From Fulvia fulva (Eukaryota > Ascomycota > Dothideomycetes > Mycosphaerellales > Mycosphaerellaceae): a DNA stretch of 64,000 bases. A program made the translations under genes and the position numbers. Of this stretch, positions 45,120-56,127 are shown piece by piece. The DNA is taken from positions 744,001 to 808,000 of the forward strand of contig NC_063020.1 of NCBI RefSeq assembly GCF_020509005.1, in the 5' to 3' direction. Under the pieces are notes generated by a model. The model saw only the letters and a list, made by a program, of their open reading frames with translations. It was not told where the DNA came from and made no database searches. Position 1 is the stretch's first letter. Every line of letters begins with the position of its first letter.

Positions 45120-45948
45120 GCACGAGAGAAAAAGCCGCGGCCTGTGCTCCACACGACGAAGACGTGCATACACATCGCATCGAAGCTAGAAAATATTTGA
45201 ATCAGCTACCAACCAACCAAAGCCATCACAACAACCCGCCACATCGCAAAGCTCTTACCCAAAGGTTATATCAAGATCAACATGATCCATCGATACAACG
45301 AGGTGTTCAGACACAACCATTCCCAACGAAGGCATACTAGTGCGAAACTGATTGGGAAGGAGCCGCCTTCCGATACAGCCTCGTGCTAGAAGACTAGACC
45401 GCATTGCCAGCGGGAACCAGTGAGACGTACAGTGATACCGAGCGATGTTCGCCAGATGAACGTGTAGCGCCCACTGGAAGAATGCTGGGATGCGCGAGCT
45501 TGAAAGTTGTTGCAAGCCGAGAGACTGGCTCCATTGGCGCAAGACCAGTAGTTCAAGGAAACAACTTGTCGAGCGGCAGAGGGACGGAACGAGTACGCTG
45601 CGTATGTAGAGAGTCTCAGTGAGCAATTATAGAAGATCATGTTTACACACTATCGAGTGCTTGCCACTTTCTTTTCTACCTTCAAGTCCTAGCTTGTCTC
45701 GATTTCCAGTGCTCGTGGGCGCGGTCTGTCCAGAGCGGCATTCGCGATGGGTATCTTCGCGTTCCGAAGCCGCCTATCACGATCATCGTAAGGAAATGCT
45801 GGATGCCAGCAGCGCCAGCATGACGCGCAGCAGTTTCAGCACAGCGAAGCATACCGTCATCGCATGACACCAATCCGCGTAGCCTCGCCGCTGTAGAGCA
45901 TTTAATTCTTCCCGTTTCAATCTACCCTAACCCCTCCCCGTTCCTTCG
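45120..45948. other. Intergenic between convergent genes
   Basis: 0.8 kb with no supported gene. It holds the 3' regions of the plus-strand gene ending at 45119 and of the minus-strand transporter ending at 45949. Confidence 0.5.
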
Positions 45949-48900
45949 CTAATGCAACCTCAAATTCTCCTCATTAAGCGTCCCATACAAAACCTCAATC
46001 TCCTTCCCCACCGCCTGTATATCCTGCGCCAGCTGGCCCGTAACCAAGACATAAGCATAAAGCATCTCATAATCCTGCTCCGTCGCGAGATCCCTCCCCT
46101 CTCCCGTCCTCCTGACCTCCGAAATCTTCGCAAGCAACTTGTCTCGCCTATCTGTGATGTCCGGTAAGGCGTCGCTTAGGGGGTACTCCAGATTGATGCT
46201 GGACGCCAGGACGGTGAAGAGGTGGCTGATTCGGGCGGAGAGGGCGAAGCGTTCGGGGCGGGTGTAGCGGAGGACGGCGGCTTCGCCGGGGGTGCATTGG
46301 GGGTTCTTGGAGATGACGACGTTCATAGCGTGGAAGGCGTCCATCATGCGACTGGCGCAATCGAGCATGCGGCCTACAGGTTTGTCTGGGAATGGGCCTT
46401 GGAACTCAAACTCTAGGGACGCGGCTTTTCGGAGGCTCTTGAGGCTACCGAGGAAGGCTTGGAGATCGGCTTCTTCTCGAATGTCCATATATGCCGATGT
46501 CGGCTCGCCGAGAAGGAACAGTGCTAGGGGGTCACGTTTCCAGATGAGACCCATGCGGAGCCATAGCAGACTCAAACCCTCGCGGAGCTTGTGGCGTGCT
46601 GATATGGGGGCGATCCAGCGGCATACGATGATGCCCCAGATTGAACCGACTGCTACGGCTGTGACACGATGGAGTGCGATTTCCCAGATGGCAGGATCGA
46701 TGCCGCCTTCATCGTCGTTGTCGTCGTCGTGGATGGAGAGACTGTAGGAGTAGAGCGCGGTCAAATTGTATGACAGGAAGATGAAGCGGCCCATGGGTCC
46801 ATTGTCCTTTGCGACGATGATGTAGAAGCCCACGAGTGACATAGCCCAGCCGAAGAAGCCGAGTAGCCACGGATTGGCAATGCCGTGGGAATTGGAGATT
46901 AGCCAAGCTACCACTGCGCAGAGAGCTCCTGCGATGGTGCCTATAATGCGGTTGAAGCCGGTCGTGTTGACGGCGCCAACGGTCATGCTGCAGACGACCA
47001 TGAATGATACGAGACCCCACTCCATGCGCCAATGAAGAAAGGTGGCTCTAGTGTCTCTTAGGAAGGCAGGAAGTGCGAACAGGGCGGCGCCCAATCCAAC
47101 TTTGATACCAAACTTGACATCGTCTCGTCGGAGAAATCGAAGACTTCGATAGAAGTTGGTGTACCAAGGCTGCTTCCGAGCAGCATTTGTGAGATCCCCA
47201 GCGAAGGCATCAGCTTTCCTGATGGGCGAAGGGATACCAACGTCTGGGTCCTCGCTGCTTTCGGGGAGAGTGTTCGTGCGCATAGCGGGTGTTTTCTGCC
47301 GTCCGTAGCCTCTCCAGAATAGTAGCCAATTCCATGATCTTTTTGGAGACTCCATTTCAGCCTTCAGATCGTCCAGCATATCTAGGTAGTGGAGGACATC
47401 TTCAGCAAAATCCAGTAGTGAAAAAGAGAAATGCCCACAGCACGCAGTAACTTCTTCAACGTCAGCCAGTACTTCTTCAGGCCTTCGATCGAACAATGAC
47501 TTGGACTTGGTGGGCGACTGTGGCTTGCGGCGTGTTTCGACTGGAGAGCCGGGTGCAGATGCAGTCGGTGTCCTCGTGGCGAAAGTGCTCTTACTCCCAA
47601 CCTGCGCATTGATGGCAGCATTAATAGCCCGGTTCTCATACAACGTGCCCAGCGCTTCCTTGCGATTCTCTCGATACAAATCAACAGCCTGTCTCAGACT
47701 TTGGTGGAACTGCTCGTTGACTGCAACTTCAAGCTCTCTTGATGTCCATGGATTCCGACTTGGCGCTGCTTCCTTGAAGGGCATTTCGTCGAGGATTTGC
47801 TTGACGGTGAAGACAAGTGACTTTGTGGGCGGGCCGAGTTCGCTGATAAACGCAATGAACATGTCGCCAGGACTCTTTGCGATGTTTGCGCTGACAAGGC
47901 TCTCACGCGTTCGTGGTGTCGGTAGCTCGATGGCTGATTGTATTGACATGGGCGTTGCGGTACCAGTGGAGGTGGCAAAGTCCATGCTGTAGTTGCGAGA
48001 GATGGACGCCGATGCGCTTTTAGTGCGCTTTTGCTTAGCTGTACCATTTATTGGATCGCTCCGCTCTTCTGGAGACTCCCTGATGACATCCAGATTGCCA
48101 AAATACTGTGACGGCTCGTGCTCGTGGGCCGCTGGCGTCTCTGGTGGCGATGCTATCCACTGCGAAAGCGTTGGTAGCGGTGAAGTGCCTCCTCCGGTAG
48201 GCACCTCTTGGTTCAAGAAAGCGAACTGTGCCATTGCAGCACTTCGCAAACCACCAAGATCCGCCGCAAGCCCATGCAGGCTTTCAACTACCCTCGCTTC
48301 CGCAGCGTAGACCTTCTCAGCGCCCAGGACGTAATGTTCCTTCTTCGCCTCGTTGAGACTTTTCTTCATGGCATTGAGCGAGGCTTGATGTTCCTTGGCC
48401 AAGATCTTGTAGTACTCATCTTCAAGATCACCTTCTCGTCCGTGTAAAAATGCTCTAGTGATGCTGATGAGCATTTCGCCAAGCAGATCGGTGTTCTTCT
48501 CCATCTCCACGGATAGCTTCTTCCTGGCCAGAGTGGGGAGGACTAGAAAGTTGACCGCAGCAGCGATAGCAATGCCCATGATTGTCATGCCCAGCTGCTG
48601 TGTCACTTTGTACATGCTGAAGGCGCCGGCTTGCACAGCTCCTTCTCTTATGAGCACATTGATAGATGACAGCGAGGCCAACGAAGCGCCGACGTTGACC
48701 AAAGGATTGCCGAGCTTCTGCTTCACATATGCCATAAAGCCAAAACCGCCACCGATGAAGAAGATGAGGACTATAGCATGACCGACGGCCATCATGTCGT
48801 TCTTGGCGAAGAAGATTGAAAGTCCCATGCTGCAGAGCGACAGGAAGGCAGCGTACAGAAAGGCGACGAAGGCGATGATGGTCGCCTCGTGCATGCTTCC

Positions 48901-49513
48901 CAGAGTTCGTGCCGGATGGAAGTACACGACAGTCGTTGCGACCTGGTGTTTACTGTCCTGTCTGCCACCGAACAGGCCTGCGACGGTGTAATTGAGAGTG
49001 GCCAGACTTCCAAGAACATAGCCTATAGAGCATTTGAAGATACCCTGGCCGGTTGGCGACAGGGCAAAGTCCCATGCCTGAAGCGCTCGTCTCCGTGATG
49101 CGTCCCATATCCGGGTGGCGAATGGTCTGTCGCGATCATGCCAGCCGAAATGGCCATGAGCAAACAGTGGTTCCTGTCCATCGTCGGAGGCGCTTGCCCG
49201 TCTGGACCTTGCTGTGAGGCGTTGCGAGGCATCCCGAAGTGTGAACTGTCGTCTCGATCGCTCTCCCGTCTTGGGAAGTATAAAGGTCGCTCGTCGAAGC
49301 TGCATCTCATCAGTGACGGCCTCATCGCGGACGAGGAGTGATAGCTGGAATGTGTTCTTGTCGTTATGTTGATGGCGGACAGGGCACCTGGTCATTACCT
49401 CGGCCACTGTGCATAGAACTTACTTTCCGACCGAAGCGGTTTGGGGAGTTGGTCGCGCCACCAGCTCCGCCATTCAGAGACGCGTTCGCCATCTCGTCTT
49501 CACGCTCTTTCAT
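45949..49513 (-). CDS. Bre4-like multi-pass transporter (ArAE/FUSC family)
   Basis: Preferred model: exon 1 49513-49424 (MKEREDEMANASLNGGAG...NRFGRK), intron 49423-49345 (GTAAGT...CCAG), exon 2 49344-45949; 1,161 aa. Reading straight from an in-frame ATG at 49407 would give 1,152 aa with intron-derived residues at the start, so the spliced start is favoured. An N-terminal hydrophobic domain has about six helices (about residues 125-320). A long hydrophilic loop with Ser/Pro-rich stretches follows. A second six-helix block begins near residue 760 (VKFGIKVGLGAALFALPAFL, WRMEWGLVSFMVVCSMT). This matches the brefeldin A-sensitivity protein 4 / aromatic acid exporter family. The substrate is unknown. 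Confidence 0.85.
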
Positions 49514-50529
49514 CGACTTTCATCCATTGTTCGATTCGTTCGGAGTAGGCACAAGGAAAATGTGTGACATTGCTCCGCACGGGGTGCAGGTAATGATGCA
49601 CGTGTGTTGTTCGAGACCAAGAAAGACGAAGACGTGTGGCTGTGAGATGCGCTGAAGATCCTCCTTGGCATTTTCCATCACACAACAACACCAGCCATCA
49701 CCAGCAGAGACATCACAGTTCAGCATATGAAAGGCGAAGAAACCACAGAAGACTTATCGCAGCCAGCAACGCACAATTGAAGAATCCGACGAATCAATAT
49801 TTGATGATCACTCACTGAATTTTGACCAAGACATCCAAGAGCGATCGAGGAACCGTAGTGCTGTTGAGGATGCCCACCTGAACCGCCTCGTTGAGTCCTC
49901 AATATGATATGACTCTTCATTATGTTGCATGCTCAGAATGGCACGGTCCTCGGGCTCTACTGAACACTGATGAGCATTCGAGAACAGCCTGACGGGACTA
50001 CATGGGAGTTCCGCTCGGGCAAGCTCGCATTCGAACATCTTGGCTACGAATACGGCCATGCAGACAGCTGTGAATTTTGGCAGCGCAGCTGCTGAATGAC
50101 AACAAGGGGGCTCAACCTACCGCTTTGTCAGCACGTGACCGAAATGAGTAGCTGAATAGCTTGGGCCAAGACAATTAGCCTCGGCTCGTGTCGAAGGCCG
50201 AAAGGCTACAGTAATAATTACTCCTACACTACGCAATAGAGGCTCGGAAACAAAGAAACAGATCATAGCCGTAGATAACGTCGGCTAGAGCCTCTTTTTA
50301 CTATATAAGCAGCATCGCAATACTGCTTTCTTGCTCCTTAGTAAGCTGCACCAAACCAAAAGCTTTGTCAGCGCTGCGAGCTGAGTCTCACAACAGGAAG
50401 CAGCCATTAGTATGACTGACTCACGGCCTTCGGAAAGCCATAGCCGGCGCATGTAACATATCTTGCAGTAACACGCTACCTCAGATCCCAAATGCACTTG
50501 AGCGGAACTACTCAAGCTCGATTCACGTC
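49514..50529. other. Intergenic, divergent upstream region
   Basis: 1.0 kb between the starts of the Bre4-like gene (minus) and the permease (plus). Slight TpA enrichment occurs at 50200-50310. No gene recognised. Confidence 0.45.
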
Positions 50530-52170
50530 ATGTCTAACGACACCTCATCCTCACAGCCCATCGCCGTACCCGACAGCAGCGACCAGAAAGGTCATGCAGC
50601 TGGCACAATCGACGACGCTCTCATCTTTCTGCGCAAACATGGCAATGAACAATCTTCTCAAGCCCAGGACACAACCCACACCCGAAGCCTCCGACGCAAG
50701 ATAGATCTCCACGTAATCAGCTTCCTGACAATATGCTACATGCTCAATTTCCTCGACAAAGTCCTGCTAAACTACAGCCAAGTCATGGGCCTCTCGCTCG
50801 ACCTGAACCTCACCGGCAACAACTTCTCCAACGCAGCATCCGCCTTCTTCATCGCAGACCTCGTCGCTGTGCTCCCAAACAGTACCCAACCCCTGCCCCC
50901 TTCATCCATGAGGCCGCACCCACGTGCTAACCTCCCCCAGTCTACCTCCTCCAACGCCTCCCCACCGCCCACTACCTCGGCTTCAGCCTCATAGCCTGGG
51001 GAATCTGCACAGCCTGCCACGCCTCCCTCCAAAACTACGGCGGCCTCCTCACAGTCCGGATCCTCTCCGGCGCCTTCGAATCCGCAGTCCCTCCCGCCTT
51101 GATCCTCCTCAGCAGCCAGTACTACACCCGCAGCGAGCAAGCCGCGCGCTTCGCATACTGGTACTCCGGCATGGGACTTGGTCAAATCCTCGGCGGTCTC
51201 ATCTCTTTCGCCTTCCAGCACGTTGGCTCCCACGCCGCGCTGGCGGGGTGGAGGATAATGTTTCTGGTCCTTGGGATCGTGACGATTGGGGTGGGTGGGG
51301 CTGTGTGCTGGTTCGTTCCTAACACGCCGATGAGGGCGTGGTTTTTGGACGAGGGGGAGAAAGTTGTGCTACCGAGACATGTCCAGGAGAATCAGACGGG
51401 GATTGAGAATGTGCATTTCCATGCGAAGCAGGTATGGGAGGCGGTGCTGGATTTTCAGGTTTGGGTTATGTTTGCGATCATTGTGTTGCAGAGTGTGGGA
51501 GGAGGTGTGATTACGACGTACTCGGCGATGTTGATAAGAGGGTTTGAGTTTACGGCGAAGGAGGCGGCGTTGTTGAATATGCCTGCTGGGCTTGTCAATA
51601 TTGTCTCGGCGCTGGTTTGTGTGGGATTGGATCGCGCTTTTTGGGGAATCGATGGGCTTTTACGTCTGGGGTGACGCTGATCGCGGTTGTTGGGGCGTGT
51701 CTGATGGCTTTTCTCGGCCAGAGCGATCGAGCTGGCTTGTTGGTTGGCATTTATGTGAGTATTCCTTGCGCCAGCCCTGGCTCACGAGTATGCCTGACGT
51801 GCTTTAGATGGTCAACGCAATCACTGGCGTTCAACCAGTCGACTTCCAGTGGATCATGTGCAATACCGCTGGGCACACGAAACGAGCCTTCCTCAGCGCA
51901 GCGTTGAATGCAGCGTTTGCGGTTGGCAATATCATCGGCCCACAAACGTTCAAGGCTCGGGATGCACCTCAGTATGAGCCCGCAAAGGTCGCTCTGGTCT
52001 GCTGTTGGGCTGTATCTGTCGCTTTGGCTATTGTCCTTGTGGTTTACTATGTCCTTGTGAATAGCTCGAGGGAGAAGAAGGAAGGTGCTGTTGATACTGA
52101 GGTCTCGGAGAGCAAAGCGTTCGCTGGTCTGACTGATAAGCAGAATGTGGCGTTCAGGTATCAGTACTAG
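50530..52170 (+). pseudogene. Dal5-type MFS permease with a single frameshift
   Basis: Exons 50530-50881, 50941-51754 and 51808-52170; introns GTACCC...CTAAC...CAG and GTGAGT...CTGAC...TAG. The protein is an anion:cation symporter-family permease: HVISFLTICYMLNFLDKVLLNYSQVMGL, FESAVPPALILLSSQYYTRSEQ, GHTKRAFLSAALNAAFAVGNIIGPQTF. Relatives import allantoate, nicotinate or other carboxylates. Within exon 2, near 51617, the frame must shift by one base to pass from NIVSALV to CGIGSRFLGNRW. The site is a T/TG run (GGTTTGTGTGG). Everything else is intact, so this is either a very young lesion or a sequence error. Confidence 0.8.
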
Positions 52171-53583
52171 TATGAGAATGAATGCGCGTACCGTGTATAT
52201 TCGTATGGAGCATCACAGTGGTACCACTGCTCAAGCACGCCGAAATATCTACTGGTCCACCTATCGCGATATGTCACTGTCCAGTATCAAGTTGAGTGGG
52301 TAAATTGGCCAAGACCAGCCCTCGTTCAGGTACTTTTTGACGTGTTGTACACAGGCTGTCCCGGACAATGATGAGTCGAAGGGGCGTCATAGCAATAGTT
52401 GTCTGGCCCATAGATTGCATGTACCTGACTTGAATGCGTGCGAGCAAGGTTTTCTGACAACCTCTGTCGGGGCGGCCACTGAGTGCAATAGGCCGGTCGT
52501 GAGACTGCGTTGTGACAAAGGCACAAGGTAGCAGAGTCCCAGCCACAGCATCCAAAAGGCAGTGTGAGTATCTCTGCGAAGGTGAGCTTCATGATCACGA
52601 CCAGTGGAAAGCGACTGCAGCAGGTGAAGTGCCAGTAGCAGTTCCTCGGTTCAGCAAAAGGCTTGCAGAAAGGTTCTTGACCACTTCAGACGCGACTTCA
52701 GATGCCTCGATGCGGTGGTTTGATAGCCGGTTCCATCTCGAGAATCGAATAGTTGAGGCAACGACAGCAGTTTTCTCGACCAGGCTGAGGACGCCATGGC
52801 TTCAGGTTTGAGCATCATCGAGCCTCTATGCAGCCCGTCTGGGAGGCTACGAAGTACTTTGCAGCGAAGTGATCTTTGTTGTGTCTGCAATCGTGCCCAA
52901 CAAGTGCGTTGCTCACTGAATGTGGTATTTGCCTTGTCAGAGGCCGCCCTTTCAAGGTATATGTGCACAGCCAGGTCTGTAAGGCGAACATACCAGATCG
53001 TCATTCTCAAGCGTTGATGTCTTGAGTGCGGCTCAACTAGAGCTGAGAAACAGCTCCCAGCCATCATGCAGGTTAATGTGCACCCCACTGGGAGCTTTCG
53101 TTCCTCCCTTTCTAGAGCATCGTAAAGTCAACAAAACGGGCGCAGTACGAGCGGTGGCTCGCTGGATACACATTGCCCAGGTCGAGGGCCTTGCTGCTAC
53201 CGCTGGCTGGAGGCTGCAGAATTTGGGCAAATTGTTGTCATGCCGCAGTCTTGCAGAGCCTATCACTGCAGCACCCTTGATACTTCAGGAGTGGTTATGG
53301 TGGCCACGGGGCGACTTGATGCGTTGGCTAGCTCTATTACAGAAGCAGATGCCGAGGGTGCTAAGATTGCCCTGTCTACGTGTAAGCACGTGGAAGTGGT
53401 ACGAAGTCGCCTTGCAGGATGCTTACAAGCAGGAAGATCTGTTTCTACACTCTGCCGTGGGTATCAACCCGTGCTGGCAATTGCTTGGCAAACCACAGAT
53501 GAGAGAAACGACACTTTGACGGCGAAGCAATTGCAGTAGAGGGCATTTTGACGCCTGAAGATGAGCCAGATGAGTTGCATATT
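52171..53583. other. Intergenic, no supported gene
   Basis: 1.4 kb. Several 60-165-codon frames overlap on both strands without recognisable domains. None is called. Confidence 0.45.
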
Positions 53584-54769
53584 CTACACCGAGACATTGC
53601 CAATGAACATAACAAGCACTGCACAGTACCTATATTGTTGTCAGTCTGGATGTGATTCATACGGCTCAAGCTTAGAACTGTAGTTCTAACTTACGCTGCC
53701 GATGCCGCCAGGATTTCATGTCGCCGTGCACTAGTGGCAAGCGAGAGAACAGTTGCGAACAGGAAAGTGAATAGCAGCAGCACGCTCAAAAGCATGATGT
53801 TGGCCTTTAGCTCCTTGCGCGGAATTATCACGTACGCATAGAACAGGTAGATGGGTGAGCCCAGCAACGCGAACACCATCAGTGTAATCCATGCTTGAAC
53901 AATTCGCTCCGTGGCACGATGACCTCGGAAGTGAGAGGAGAGCACTTCGCTTGGTGACCCGTTCTGCATTCGCCAATTTTTGACGAATGAAAGAGGATTG
54001 CTGCTAAAAGTTGCTAGAGCTTTCATCCGAGGGAGCATCCCGAGCGAAGCGATTTAAACTTGGGCAACCAGGACGACCAGCAAGCTAGCATAATGGTAAC
54101 TCGATTCGACCAGTCCACCTGCTGTCCATGATATTGATTATGGCGGGTGAGGGCTTGGGAATATTGATCTTCTATCCACGGGACCAGATGTGCTGGGAGT
54201 TTCACTTTGGGATTGATGGAATCCATTGAGGATTGGCCAGATACAAGAGCCCCAGAGTCCAAGGCATTCCGGAAATATCTCAAGATCATCTCCTTGTGCG
54301 TGATCGCCATGAGCGATGTGATGCCGAGCTGCTCAAGGCCTTGTATGATTTCTTGCCATTCGGCGACAGCCGTAGTATCGTCATGTTGGCTCACTGTCGA
54401 GATAGAGGGAGTCTTCCGCAGTCCTGCTTTCATCTCGTCTCTTAGAGCGTCAAGCGCCTGCAAGACCGTTCGCTGTGCGCCTTGCTGTATGTACGCGTTG
54501 TAGATAGGCTGCATCATGACAACGAATGCAACCATGCGTGCCCGAATGTCTTCGACTTTGTCGTGACTCCACGATAGCCTACTGGCGGACCACTTGGGCT
54601 CCGCAGTCAGCGAAGCGTGATGTTGGAGGACATCTCGTAGCTCTTGCAGTAAAGCATTCCCAAAGACTAGTTGCACAGCAATCTGCTGTCGCTGTGTATC
54701 GGTCATGAAACAATGGTGCTGATCGTCGCGTAAAACATCAATAAATTTGGAGAAGTGTATCTCCTGCAA
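53584..54769 (-). CDS. Membrane protein with DUF6594-like C-terminus
   Basis: The C-terminal part reads LSFVKNWRMQNG...ATERIVQAWITLMVFALLGSPIY, then KANIMLLSVLLLFTFLFATV and ARRHEILAASAA. A canonical intron (53694-53630, GTAAGT...CTGAC...ATAG) adds YCAVLVMFIGNVSV and a stop at 53584. This tail, with two or three helices and EILAASAAY, fits DUF6594. An upstream frame (54769-54023; MQEIHFSKFIDVLRDDQHHC) overlaps it in another phase. An intron with acceptor TTTTAG near 53998 could join them, but the donor is non-consensus. The N-terminal part does not look like typical DUF6594, so the gene could be two genes or broken. Confidence 0.5.
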
Positions 54770-55382
54770 AGTTGCATTCGTATGGTCTTCAGGTGAATCC
54801 CGAACTAGTATCGTTAGAGAATGCCATCAACTCAAACGTTTCTCTTGGACAGCTACCACGTACCCCTAGCGACAAGATTGATAATCAACTTGCCCACATC
54901 AAAAATGTCTCCGACGCCAAAGCCAAATGGCACGACGGTTTGAGCCATGGCAGTATAGTCTGTCCTTGGTAGCAGATCGAGGTCCAAAGCTCAATGAGTC
55001 CATGATGATGGCCTTCGGGGAGGGAGGACGCGCATGTGGCAGTGCAAGAGGCCGCCATGTCGGAAGCGAGGTGACTGTTGCACGACAGATCCAGCTGCTG
55101 CGGCTGCGCGTAGCGATCGTGCGGTGTCCAGCTTGCAGGCATTCTTCGACCACTTCCATCCAGAGCCGATCCGCGTGCAGCTTTCACATTTCGCTGCACA
55201 GCACACAATGAGTGTATGTATCGCGCCGGATCCAAGCGTAGAGAAGATAATAGCACCAGTAGGCTCACTCTGGCGCCATGTGAGGAGCGTTTCATGCGAA
55301 GCAAACAGCAGTTCCGGCAATGTCGACTCCAGACAAGGCTTCTCAACGAGGCTTGCCATTGCTCCTCAATGGCACGACCACA
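54770..55382. other. Intergenic, no supported gene
   Basis: 0.6 kb with overlapping short frames on both strands. No domain or repeat recognised. Confidence 0.4.
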
Positions 55383-55850
55383 TCACGGGAAGAAATCCCC
55401 CCCACCTCTAATCCCACTATGCCGATAACAAACCCACCCGCCATCCTCCCTCCGTCTCCTCCAATGCAACACACTAACACTCTCCCGATTAAACATCGAA
55501 TCATCCGGATTATCACACCCCCTACACGTCATCCACACCTCTGCCGTGTTCGCCCCCTTGACCATACTGCAATTCACATTACAAATGAAAACTCTCCAAC
55601 CCGGATTTTGCTTCTTGAAGATCGCCGTGTTCCGCAGGTGGTCTTCTAAATTTGACGAGGGAGGGACAGGACAGTTATGGATCGTCTCATCGACCATTTC
55701 AAAGTCTGGCGCGAGGTAGTCGCGGAGGATGGACATGTCGGTTAAGGCGTGGGATTCCATTACTGTGGTGGAGAGGTATTCTAGGTAGGCGGCTGTGGAG
55801 GAGAAGGATTTGTCCGTTACTTTTGGCTTCTGCGTGAGTTCGCTAGGCAT
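55383..55850 (-). CDS. NTF2/SnoaL-like hypothetical protein
   Basis: 155 residues from MPSELTQKPKVTDKSF; a Met 20 codons upstream (55910) adds an unlikely leader. The pattern AAYLEYLSTTV...SILRDYLAPDFEMVDETIH...NTAEVWMTCRG...ESVSVLHWRRR...GGWVCYRHSGIRG resembles fungal SnoaL-like/NTF2-fold proteins. These are small cone-shaped domains that act as enzymes or ligand binders; the function here is unknown. Single exon, no signal peptide. Confidence 0.65.
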   Translation of the reverse strand: MPSELTQKPKVTDKSFSSTAAYLEYLSTTVMESHALTDMSILRDYLAPDFEMVDETIHNCPVPPSSNLEDHLRNTAIFKKQNPGWRVFICNVNCSMVKGANTAEVWMTCRGCDNPDDSMFNRESVSVLHWRRRREDGGWVCYRHSGIRGGGDFFP

Positions 55851-56127
55851 TCTTGATCGCTGAAGGTCATGATCATGGAGTCGGATTGGGAAAGAGATGA
55901 GTAGTAACATGCGCAGGACAGTGCATCCACTCTGTCAGCAATTAGCGATATCAAGTGCCCTCGCACGCCTCGGCAGTCGTCTCCGGACGTCGCCGATGAC
56001 GTTGTGCAGATTCAGCTGAACTTGGGCTTGGCGATCACACAGCATAGAATTGTAGGACATACAGGAAGCCGTGCCAAAGGTCCCATGCGGATACATGAAT
56101 TCGTCTGTGTTGTGCACAATGTCTGAG

